DNA of 49,253 bases from CAZUGA01 sp964619885. GTDB lineage: Bacteria; Pseudomonadota; Gammaproteobacteria; Methylococcales; UBA1147. The position numbers and the translations under genes were made by a program. The first letter of the stretch is position 1. Each line of letters opens with the position of its first letter. Of this stretch, positions 42,803 to 49,253 are shown one piece after another. A model generated the notes under the pieces. The model was not told where the DNA came from and did not search any database. It saw only the letters and a program-made list of their open reading frames with translations. The DNA is taken from assembly GCA_964619885.1 (NCBI GenBank), contig CAZUGA010000036.1, positions 1-49,253 of the forward strand, read 5' to 3'.

Positions 42803-44863
42803 ATAGATATTCTCCCCCAACACGAACCATTGAGTCCTGCATTCGCAGAAAAAGTATTTTCAATTTACTCCGGACTCCCACCCATCGTTGTATCTCCTTC
42901 GGTGACCTGTTCTGTCAGAGAAATCACTGCATGGTTCGAGGATCGAGTAATCGGACAATCTGCCGCAATCCAAACGGTTGTTGAAACTATTGCGCTATAC
43001 AAAGCAGGATTGCAGGATCCAGACCGGCCTATAGGATCTTTTTTATTCGTAGGTCCAACCGGAGTCGGTAAAACTGAACTTGCGCGAGCGCTAGCCAAAT
43101 TTTTATTCGGTACGGAAGATAGAATGCTGCGATTCGACCTGTCCGAATTTAAAGACTATCAAGCCTTTCAACAGTTAATCGGTGATCCGTCACGCCCTAG
43201 CCAACCGGCTCGATTGATTGACCCGGTTCGAGCCAAACCATTCCAAGTCATTCTATTAGACGAAATCGAGAAAGCACACGCCAATATTTGGGATCTGTTA
43301 CTGCAACTCTTGGATGAAGGCCGGTTAAGCCCCGCCATAGGTAAACCGGTTAATTTTCGCAATACCATAATCATCGCAACATCGAATGTCGGTGCCCACG
43401 AAAGCGCAAAATCCGAAATCGGATTCGTTTCGGGCGGCTCTCAAGCGTCATCGGAAAAATTGCATAAAGCGCTAGAGACGACATTTCGTCCTGAATTAAT
43501 CAATCGCTTTCAACATGTGGTCCAATTTTATCCATTAGGCAAGAGTCAAATCAAAAGGATTGCACGCATGGAGCTGACTAAAATCCTTGCCCGGCGGGGA
43601 ATTAGTAATCGGCAAATAATTGTTGATGTAACCGAACCCGTATTGGATTTAATCGTTGACCAGGGTTATAACGAAAAATACGGCGCCCGCGCATTACGTC
43701 GCATGGTCCAACGTCACGTAAGTTCGCCGATCGCGACTCGGCTTTTAGAAAAAACTGTCGTAGATGGCTCTATCTTAAAACTTTCTCGTACAGTAGATAA
43801 CGTCAAAGTGGAGGTCATTGATACACCCGCAAGCCGCAAGTCCAATAAAGAATCACGTCCAATCGCATCAAAGTATGGCAAGCTTATTTCGCGCACTGAT
43901 CTTGAAGAACGATTCGAATCACTCCGAAATCAAAAAGAAACTCTGCTTCAAAAAGTCGATGCGAAGCATGTACCGCAAGAACCCGATGATGCCGATGTGC
44001 TGCCACAATACAGCAAACAATTGCTAAACTCTCAAGCCTTGGCGTTGAAATTCAATCCGCGTGAAGCGATTCTTGCAACAACACGAAGGTTGGAACAAAT
44101 ACAGCAACGAGAATTGGAGGTTGAAGAATGGTTCGCGAGGACCGTATCTCGGGCCGAATACATTCGATTGGCGAATGAGCTATATTCGTACGAATTAGAG
44201 CTCCAATCGGCCAACCGAGAATTATTGATGATGCAAGGAGATTCCCTAGCCGATGCCATCATAGAACTCAGTCCACTAGGCACAAACAACCAAGTCGCGA
44301 TAGAACTGTTCCAGATATACCAGAATTGGGCGCAACGGCGTGGCTTTTCCACCAATATTATATTTGATCCAATTTCAAATAGAGGACCGATAGTAGCAGC
44401 AATTTCTGGTCATTATGCATTTGGTTATTTGCGTCTTGAGACCGGTCACCATCGATTCCGTGAAGATCGTCAACATTCAGTCGTCCGAGTCCGGGTGTTA
44501 CCTTGGCTGGAGTCAACCGAGAAAGTACCGCTTGGTAAACAAAAGGCACTGAAGAATACCGGAATAATTGGGAGGCGCATACGCTCACGCATCGAAATAG
44601 ACGGCAGCGATTTGATCATTCAAAACGGCCGGACCCTAGTTGAGAACCGCAATCTAGCAAGAAGTATCTCTCCGGCATTGATTGCGGAACGCCAAACCAC
44701 CGATCAGGTTGTAAGGCGATACGATAAAACTCCGTTCTTAATGCGTGATCATCTTACGGGCGTAAGTAGCGGTCGGTACGACTCGGTAAAACCTGAAAAA
44801 TTTCACGACCTGCTTTGTCGTCGAGTGGAATTAACATACCAACAATCTGCAAACGGAAAATAA
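42803..44863 (+). CDS. ClpB-D2-type AAA+ ATPase fused to release-factor-like (PCRF) module
   Basis: Residue numbers count from a TTG at 42830 (677 residues). The AAA+ core matches the second ATPase ring of ClpB/ClpA: Walker A GPTGVGKT ending near 82, Walker B LLDEIEKAH at 142-150, sensor-1 TSN at 184-186, arginine finger NR near 226, sensor-2 GAR near 287. The aromatic pore loop (GYVG) is replaced by DPSRPSQP. After about 350 come helices like release-factor domain 1, then a PCRF domain (474-562) with DAIIELSPLG, ELFQIYQNWAQRRG and ISGHYAFGYLRLETGHHRF. A 60-residue stretch without GGQ follows, then VVRRYDKTPFLMRDHLTG (628-645), like the end of domain 4. GGAG at 42793 suits a start at 42803-42809 (ATA/ATT) better than the TTG. 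Likely acts on ribosomes (inference). Confidence 0.8.
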   Translation: MDILPQHEPLSPAFAEKVFSIYSGLPPIVVSPSVTCSVREITAWFEDRVIGQSAAIQTVVETIALYKAGLQDPDRPIGSFLFVGPTGVGKTELARALAKFLFGTEDRMLRFDLSEFKDYQAFQQLIGDPSRPSQPARLIDPVRAKPFQVILLDEIEKAHANIWDLLLQLLDEGRLSPAIGKPVNFRNTIIIATSNVGAHESAKSEIGFVSGGSQASSEKLHKALETTFRPELINRFQHVVQFYPLGKSQIKRIARMELTKILARRGISNRQIIVDVTEPVLDLIVDQGYNEKYGARALRRMVQRHVSSPIATRLLEKTVVDGSILKLSRTVDNVKVEVIDTPASRKSNKESRPIASKYGKLISRTDLEERFESLRNQKETLLQKVDAKHVPQEPDDADVLPQYSKQLLNSQALALKFNPREAILATTRRLEQIQQRELEVEEWFARTVSRAEYIRLANELYSYELELQSANRELLMMQGDSLADAIIELSPLGTNNQVAIELFQIYQNWAQRRGFSTNIIFDPISNRGPIVAAISGHYAFGYLRLETGHHRFREDRQHSVVRVRVLPWLESTEKVPLGKQKALKNTGIIGRRIRSRIEIDGSDLIIQNGRTLVENRNLARSISPALIAERQTTDQVVRRYDKTPFLMRDHLTGVSSGRYDSVKPEKFHDLLCRRVELTYQQSANGK

Positions 44864-45206
44864 TACGATACATTGAGTGGTAATAGGTACTAAGAGCCCC
44901 AGAACTATAAGCCGGCCCCCATCCTCAACATCTTTTCCTATTCTTAATCTTTCAGTACGCATACCACCATACGATCAAGCAGGCGGTAGAACAATACATG
45001 CGCCAAAAATTTAGGTTACTCTGGCCCCATGATTTCTAAAAAACACCAAGTCGATTTCAGACTCCGATCTAACGCCCCTAACAGCGCGATGATACTCTCG
45101 TATATCTCGTCGCACTCAAATGAACGCTGTAGTCTAAGAGTTCGCCAAAATTTATGTATCGCCTAGTTTTGAGTAAATAACGCGTTAGATATTTTGAGAA
45201 AGGGAA
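44864..45206. other. Intergenic region, nothing recognised
   Basis: A 343-base gap between convergent genes. A 45-codon frame beginning MISKKHQVDF at about 45030 has no ribosome-binding site and no family resemblance. No clear terminator hairpin is visible after the AAA+ gene. Confidence 0.35.
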
Positions 45207-45380
45207 TCAATCCCAGTTTTCGTCAAATATTTTATCATCGGCAAAGTACGAACCACCTCCACCAGTATCATCAGAGTAGAGAGAAGTCTCAAATTGATTG
45301 TGAGTCATTCCGGTGCAACCCGCAATAATCAAGCAGGCTATAATCAATCCAAATACGCCAATTCGATTCCTGTCTCGCAT
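45207..45380 (-). CDS. Small 57-residue lipoprotein
   Basis: Reading the minus strand from an ATG at 45380 gives 57 residues: a charged start (MRDRNRIG), a hydrophobic segment (FGLIIACLIIA) and a lipobox with Cys22 (LIIAGC). The mature part is 36 residues, with a TGGGGS turn and acidic residues at the end. A perfect GGAGG ribosome-binding site lies 7 bases before the ATG, which makes a real gene likely despite the size. Thr follows the lipid Cys, not Asp, so outer-membrane sorting is expected. I know no matching family. It is convergent with the AAA+ gene and near the tRNA fragment. Confidence 0.75.
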   Translation of the reverse strand: MRDRNRIGVFGLIIACLIIAGCTGMTHNQFETSLYSDDTGGGGSYFADDKIFDENWD

Positions 45381-45739
45381 GGGACACCTCCAATCACAAA
45401 ATTTGATCCTCCCCGTTAATACCCCCCATTTTTGTTAAAAATTGATCCGTAACTACATTTAATTTGAGTGGCAAATGTTAAATTAGTTCCGCTGCCTGGC
45501 CATAATAATGGATCATCCCGAGGTCCTGCGAGTATGCGTATTACGTTCCGTAGAATCAGTGGATTTAAATTTTCACTGAACTCCGATTCCTCGGAAATGA
45601 AGTTTTTGTGCGGGACTAATAGGCCGCAGAGGCGGCTGTAGTAGCGATTGTAGCGGCGATTGACTTGGATGCAAATTGGCTGAATTTTACGAAATCGAAA
45701 TCATAAACCAAAACTAGCTTCAACCACGCCATCGATCGA
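45381..45739. other. Intergenic region upstream of the small lipoprotein
   Basis: A 359-base stretch between the lipoprotein start and the tRNA fragment. It should carry the lipoprotein promoter. A GCCGC-AGAG-GCGGC hairpin lies near 45623-45636, followed by two near copies of GTAGCGATT-type sequence. No gene seen. Confidence 0.35.
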
Positions 45740-45799
45740 TGGTGCCCGGGGCCGGAATCGAACCGGCACGGTTGCAATAACCGGGGGATTTTAAGTCCC
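45740..45799 (-). tRNA. 3' fragment of tRNA-Leu(UAA): attachment-site remnant
   Basis: On the minus strand the sequence contains the anticodon arm GGGACTTAAAATCCC (anticodon UAA), a long variable arm, the T arm GCCGGTTCGATTCCGGC and the acceptor end CCCGGGCACCA. The 5' half is missing: the matching GCCCGGG and the D arm are absent, and unrelated sequence joins just before the anticodon stem. It is therefore not a working tRNA but the displaced 3' end left when an element integrates into a tRNA-Leu gene. Its 3' side faces left, so the element should extend to the right, where phage genes are found. The intact tRNA should lie at the far end beyond the window. Confidence 0.85.
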
Positions 45800-45914
45800 G
45801 AAAAAGCCATGACCCACAACTGCTGACAACAAATAACAATAAGTAATTTCAATAGCTTATCGATACCGCAATAATAGCCAACAACTGGCAATATAGCACA
45901 TTATTAAATTTTAG

Positions 45915-45936
45915 TGGACCAAATTTGGACCAAATT
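45915..45936. repeat. Tandem 11-base direct repeat
   Basis: TGGACCAAATT occurs twice in immediate succession, about 115 bases inside the element from the tRNA fragment. Direct repeats at this position are typical of integrase arm-binding sites, but no integrase gene is seen in the window to confirm it. Confidence 0.7.
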
Positions 45937-45979
45937 CAGCCGGGGGATTAGCTGAAATGAACAAAATCGTCGGTTCATT

Positions 45980-46765
45980 TCACAAACAATCCGGATAGGT
46001 TGCGCGGATAAATCTCGACAGATTATTTCCGGCTAATTGCATCTGTTCTTTGTTAAGAATTTTTGGCAAGTTTTCTATGAACTTCGGCAGCGCCTTAGGG
46101 TTGAGCACCCATACGGGATTCTGCGGCTTATTGTCACGACTTTCGACAAACCATCCGGGGAAAACTACAATCGTTCGGACATCAAATGATCTTCCTGTCA
46201 ATTCGTTGATTGTTGATCTGAGCCAACTTGCTTCTGCTTTGGCCTGTGTGACGATGTCGCTTTTAGATCGAACGCCATTGACAGTAATTTGACCGTCTTT
46301 ATAACAGATCTCAGACTTTCCTTTTTCAGGCTTAGAATAAGTCTTAGTTTCGATAACGAAAATTCCATGTTGGCAGATTATCACGTGATCCAAATTGAAT
46401 CGCTCGCCCACAACATCATGAAAAACACGAAACCCCTTTTCCCGCAGCGTTTCCAAAAACTGACCGACAGCGCGTTCGCCATCGCGACCTAATTTAAGTT
46501 TCCTGACACGCTTTTTATATGAGTTAATACGGAAATAGCTATAGACAGATACACCAATGGAAATCAGCGTGAATAGCAATGGTGCCGGTGGTGGATTCGT
46601 GTACCAGCGCAACCATTCCAATGCCGCGATGACACCTAGCAACACAGGCGCAAAAATATAAGAGAGTATTTTGTCATCGAATAACTCTCTAATATGTTGG
46701 TCGATCGATTGCCCAGGATTTCTCAGCGGGTTTGCTTTTAACGGGGAACGTTTCTTGAGCTTCAT
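45980..46765 (-). CDS. Membrane-anchored NERD-domain protein
   Basis: A 261-residue protein with two hydrophobic helices (about 35-50 and 62-78) followed by a NERD (nuclease-related) domain, a PD-(D/E)xK-like fold. Key segments are LGRDGERAVGQFLE (about 91-105), FNLDHVIICQHGIFVIETKT with the Asp and ExK nuclease-type residues (about 123-142), and DVRTIVVFPGWF. The ATG at 46765 begins a lysine-rich start. It sits just inside the tRNA-Leu attachment fragment, in the usual cargo position of an integrated element. NERD proteins are assumed to act on DNA; a defence or DNA-processing role is plausible but unproven. Confidence 0.85.
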   Translation of the reverse strand: MKLKKRSPLKANPLRNPGQSIDQHIRELFDDKILSYIFAPVLLGVIAALEWLRWYTNPPPAPLLFTLISIGVSVYSYFRINSYKKRVRKLKLGRDGERAVGQFLETLREKGFRVFHDVVGERFNLDHVIICQHGIFVIETKTYSKPEKGKSEICYKDGQITVNGVRSKSDIVTQAKAEASWLRSTINELTGRSFDVRTIVVFPGWFVESRDNKPQNPVWVLNPKALPKFIENLPKILNKEQMQLAGNNLSRFIRATYPDCL

Positions 46766-46832
46766 TGGCTACATTTTTGGCAAGCTGATACTAAAGACTA
46801 GCCCAAAATAAGCACCAAAGTTAGGCGAAAAA

Positions 46833-46858
46833 CAAAACCCCGCCGAAGCGGGGCTTGT
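46833..46858 (-). terminator. Rho-independent terminator of the DUF3077-like gene
   Basis: On the minus strand GCCCCGC-TTCG-GCGGGGT is followed by TTTGTTTTT. It lies 26 bases after the stop codon of the gene at 46884-47162. The UUCG-type loop and U-tract make it a strong candidate. Confidence 0.88.
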
Positions 46859-46883
46859 TATCGTATCTTTTAGTGTTAATGCA

Positions 46884-47162
46884 TCAGGATTTAACAGTCG
46901 TACGTTTTTCAGCATCAGCAATTTTGGTAAATATTTCACGCAGTTCGTTTAGATTATTAATCACGTAAGCAGCCTCAGATATAAGCCTATTAGTCGGCGG
47001 CGCATCTTCGTCAGATGTCATTATGGATAACATCACCGATACGGATTCAATATCTTTGCCAAGTAGATCCCGGCAATCTTGAGCACTAGGGCAATTTTCA
47101 TCAGTGGTCCGAGCGCTTCGATATGGAAATCCCTTGATCAACGCGTTTTCAAATTGGTTCAT
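46884..47162 (-). CDS. Small DUF3077-like prophage protein
   Basis: A 92-residue, mostly helical acidic protein. A middle segment (DIESVSVMLSIMTSDEDA) and a following amphipathic helix (NRLISEAAYVINNLNELREI) resemble the short DUF3077-type proteins commonly found in proteobacterial prophages and islands. CGGAG lies upstream of the ATG at 47162. The structured leader 47180-47390 precedes it and an efficient terminator follows, so it forms its own unit. Function unknown; such genes often sit near phage immunity or control regions. Confidence 0.6.
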   Translation of the reverse strand: MNQFENALIKGFPYRSARTTDENCPSAQDCRDLLGKDIESVSVMLSIMTSDEDAPPTNRLISEAAYVINNLNELREIFTKIADAEKRTTVKS

Positions 47163-47179
47163 GATTAATCTCCGGTTTG

Positions 47180-47390
47180 GGTTTGGTTATCCACCACCCT
47201 AAGCTTCTAAATATAAGGGTGGCAGGCCGTATCAGGTTAGTCCTACCGCCCAGAGAACGGCCACCCAAAGGTGCCCAATACGGCCCGCCATAAACTGCGG
47301 GCACAAAAAAAGCGCCATCGAATGAGCGCTTGTGCGCTCTGGATTCGGGGGACTAATCCCGGCACTCGTTTTTTGCGAGTGCAGTTTCAC
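47180..47390 (-). ncRNA. Hairpin-rich prophage leader, candidate P4 CI-like/ash-region RNA
   Basis: Three hairpins occur in about 190 bases: CCACCCT/AGGGTGG (47194-47222), AGCGC/GCGCT followed by T7 on the minus strand (47304-47330), and GCACTCG/CGAGTGC (47362-47382). Between them a stretch reads open in more than one minus-strand frame (for example APLGGRSLGGRTNLIRPATL), a pattern I associate with the ash/immunity leader of P4-like prophages. The overlapping frames suggest the conserved entity is RNA structure. Boundaries are approximate. Confidence 0.35.
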
Positions 47391-47433
47391 TATAGTCCTG
47401 ACGGAATGAAATATCAAGGAAAGCTGAGATTAA

Positions 47434-48036
47434 GGCCAGGGCGGCAAAATCATCGACGGCAGACATCGTTATTTGGCATGTCTGGATGAAGGCGTACCGC
47501 CACAGTTCCAGGAATGGGGTGGCGAGGATCCCTACGTATTCGTTAAGCGTGTTCACGAAGCAAGACGGTCTTGGTTGTCGCAAGAACAAAAAGCTCTGGT
47601 TATCGGAAACCTACTGGAACAATCGGGTGTATGGCAGGCTGAACAACAACGTATTCAAGGTGAGGCTAATCGGAAGCGTGCTGAAGCGGCGGATAAACGG
47701 CGCGGTGAAGATGGAAAATTAAAATCTAAACCAGTAGTCCCACAATCTGTGGGGACACTGGTTGAGCGAAAAAACAAAGGCCCGGAATCCAAAGCCAATC
47801 TAATAGGCGTAAACCGTGGTGCCATCGATCGCGCGGAATTCATCAAAAAACACGACCCGAATCTAGCACAACAAGTCGCCCAAGGTGAAGTGAACGCGAC
47901 CATGGCTGTTAAGCCGGTATTACCTCAATCTGAGGTAGCACCGGTTGAGCCGAAAAACAAAGGGCCAGAAGCCAAAGCCAAACTAATTGGTGTAGATCGC
48001 GCTGCCTTAGGACGATTTTTCATTTTGCGGATATAA
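47434..48036 (+). pseudogene. 5'-truncated ParB/Srx-like phage protein
   Basis: After an in-frame stop at 47431 the frame reads GKIIDGRHRYLACLDEGVPP, the DGRHR substrate loop of ParB/sulfiredoxin-like nuclease domains in phage partition-like proteins. The expected 60-80 residues before this motif are absent, and no standard start codon precedes it (a TTG at 47473 lies inside the motif). The C-terminal part holds two copies of an HTH-like unit (KNKGPExKAxLIGVxRxA). The second ends abruptly in FFILRI before the stop. The gene is therefore probably broken at both ends, within the degraded prophage. Confidence 0.6.
47731..48006 (+). repeat. Internal direct duplication within the ParB-like remnant
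   Basis: About 93 bases at 47731-47823 recur with moderate divergence at 47914-48006 (period 183 bases). Both encode a Pro-Gln-Ser, Lys-Asn-Lys-Gly-Pro-Glu and Leu-Ile-Gly-Val unit in the same frame. Confidence 0.7.
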
Positions 48037-48106
48037 AAATATTACTTTGGCGTCGTTCGCGAGAACACGACACAAAGATAAAAAGGTACCCCCCTACCGT
48101 AGTAAT

Positions 48107-48124
48107 CCCCGGCCGAAGCCGGGG
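48107..48124 (-). terminator. GC-rich hairpin after capsid gene
   Basis: CCCCGGC-CGAA-GCCGGGG is a perfect seven-pair stem, on the 3' side of the leftward capsid gene. The U-tract is weak, so termination strength is uncertain. Confidence 0.55.
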
Positions 48125-48182
48125 TATGTTACTCATGCCCGGTGTTATTTCTATCGCGACACCGCCGGGTGGCCGCTTTAAA

Positions 48183-49253
48183 CTAAGCTCTTTCTGCGAG
48201 TGTTACGCACCACGACAATGAGTCGCCGTTCCTCGGTGTAATCGGACGGTCCCACAGTGGTCTACCATCAACCCGAGCGATCAAACGCCAGTCGATTGAA
48301 TCGTCCTGGAAGCCGCTATGGATTGAACTTTGAATAGTTAAGTCGCGCCGTAATCCAACTGCATATTGCGATAAGTTGGCCAAAATAATATCACCTCGGT
48401 CACCCAATGTTGCGGCTTTCTCGCTCATGAGCACCGGGCGACCCATTAAAGTTGGCGTTGGTGATTGGCCAATACCGGCTGAGGCTGGCAAATATGCAGG
48501 AACCGAAGTGCTCGTGCCTTCAAACGACAAACTAAACAGTTGGGGTAGCACGGTCGGGGAGATGATCCATATTGAGTTGGAGGAAAGACCTGGATGCAGT
48601 CTCGACCACATTTTCACAATATTGGAATACACGATTGTGTCGGCCGATTGGCCTGCTTCCTTGGCAATTTCGATGGTAGATGCTGCATTCAAAATGCCCA
48701 AAGGCTTGGCAACGCCGTCGCCGTTGATGAGGGCATCGTCCAAATCGAAAGACAATGCTGCTGTCATGGCTTGTGTAAGTTGGCTTTCGAAATTTAGCCC
48801 ATCTTCGGCCAGCTCAGATGATGAATTTGTGAACAAGCCGAGCTTGTGCGCTCGCAACGTGATCTCCCGAAACTTTGATGTTTGGATCGTGGCACTTTCC
48901 TTTTCGCCCATCCAGCGTCCTTGCAGGTTTCCAATGCTAGATGAGTGGTCCAAATTGTCGATTCCGGCGATGTTCAAAGCATTTGAATCCATCGGGAACA
49001 CACGCGCCCTCGGCCGAATAATTTCAGATTCTAACGCGCCATCGAATAGGTCAGTTGCCAAACGCTGAGGGACGATAAATCCGCCATCAGCGCCTGTACC
49101 TTCGACCTGTGATGCTGCGATCAGATGCGGGTGAAATTGGTGATTACCGACACACTGCAGGAATTCATTTGAACTTTGGAAACCGGCCAGCGAATCAGAA
49201 TTGCATATTCTGGCCCAATCTGAACACTGATTCTGGCGCAACGTGAACAGCGA
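48183..49253 (-). CDS. HK97-fold phage major capsid protein (partial)
   Basis: Structural capsid protein of a tailed phage, cut by the window edge; the frame is open through the last base, so the N-terminus lies outside. Diagnostic stretches of the HK97 family are GADGGFIVPQRLATDLFDGA, SELAEDGLNFESQLTQAM, ALINGDGVAKPLGILN (the loop with NGDG...PLGIL) and PVLMSEKAATLGDRGDIIL. The chain begins within a region that in HK97-like proteins is the cleaved scaffold, so about 50-150 residues may be missing. It faces the tRNA fragment and lies about 2.4 kb from the end of that fragment. The short distance, with no portal, protease or tail gene in between, shows that the prophage is rearranged or degraded. 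Confidence 0.87.
   Translation of the reverse strand, partial: SLFTLRQNQCSDWARICNSDSLAGFQSSNEFLQCVGNHQFHPHLIAASQVEGTGADGGFIVPQRLATDLFDGALESEIIRPRARVFPMDSNALNIAGIDNLDHSSSIGNLQGRWMGEKESATIQTSKFREITLRAHKLGLFTNSSSELAEDGLNFESQLTQAMTAALSFDLDDALINGDGVAKPLGILNAASTIEIAKEAGQSADTIVYSNIVKMWSRLHPGLSSNSIWIISPTVLPQLFSLSFEGTSTSVPAYLPASAGIGQSPTPTLMGRPVLMSEKAATLGDRGDIILANLSQYAVGLRRDLTIQSSIHSGFQDDSIDWRLIARVDGRPLWDRPITPRNGDSLSWCVTLAERA

Noticed and set aside
42799..42984. GTG-started frame two bases after GGAG, out of frame with the AAA+ protein
   Set aside because: Spacing to the ribosome-binding site is too short and the product has no domain, whereas the AAA+ frame shows conserved motifs from the same region on.
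45616..45891. 91-codon frame across the tRNA fragment
   Set aside because: It reads through the tRNA sequence and is repetitive at the end; a shadow of non-coding DNA.
1..49253. CRISPR arrays, insertion sequences and rRNA genes
   Set aside because: I looked for regularly spaced repeats, transposase motifs and rRNA-like sequence and saw none; only the short tandem and direct repeats listed were found.

Overview
The window reads as a chromosomal segment of a gammaproteobacterium, ending on the right in a degraded prophage. The assignment rests on gene content and order. An rpe-gph-trpE-trpG-trpDC run lies next to a Crp/Vfr-type regulator and an OsmC-family gene, a neighbourhood also found around vfr in Pseudomonas. 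DUF484, DUF6524 and DUF6868 genes and a GTP-type PEP carboxykinase fit the same class. I cannot name the genus. Base composition was judged only by eye as intermediate and was not measured.

Layout. (a) 0-2.9 kb: small genes (a haem-binding DUF3365 protein, a SpoIIAA-like protein, two small membrane proteins) and the stump of an acyltransferase-3/OpgC-like gene. (b) 3.0-12.6 kb: a Pel-like exopolysaccharide locus. pelG and a free-standing GH114 hydrolase face left. A PelA-like deacetylase, a short PelB-like TPR/beta-barrel protein and a Tat-exported GH42-like protein face right and are translationally coupled or nearly so. (c) 12.7-15.7 kb: galE and a secreted clan GH-D alpha-galactosidase-like enzyme. 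(d) 15.8-26.2 kb: housekeeping genes pckG, DUF6868, osmC-like, crp, DUF484 and the rpe-gph-trp operon with a fused TrpD-TrpC. (e) 26.4-38.4 kb: fatty-acid desaturase, asparagine synthetase, an MscS-type channel, a membrane/spermidine-synthase-like fusion, a GST stump, a secreted metallo-hydrolase and a nitronate monooxygenase. (f) 38.5-45.4 kb: two divergent operons of unusual proteins. (g) from 45.74 kb: a 3' fragment of tRNA-Leu(UAA) marks an attachment site, followed by a NERD-domain gene, a DUF3077-like gene, a hairpin-rich prophage leader, a broken ParB-like gene and an HK97-type major capsid gene running off the end.

The best candidates for an undescribed system are in (f) and (b). In (f), the rightward unit pairs a membrane-anchored glycine-rich-domain (DUF1399-like) protein with a Cys/Gly repeat tail and a single-chain fusion of a ClpB-D2-type AAA+ ATPase to a peptide-chain-release-factor-like (PCRF) module. 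That module has no GGQ loop and no codon-recognition tripeptide. The leftward unit is a short ABC ATPase, a protein of unknown family, and a six-helix membrane domain fused to an HExxH metallopeptidase. In (b), the hydrolase that is normally the N-terminal domain of PelA is a separate gene, PelA carries a duplicated Rossmann-like domain in its place, and no pelF, pelD, pelE or pelC is visible.

Functions come from reading motifs without database searches. Family names are firm where motifs are listed; system-level roles in (b) and (f) are inference.
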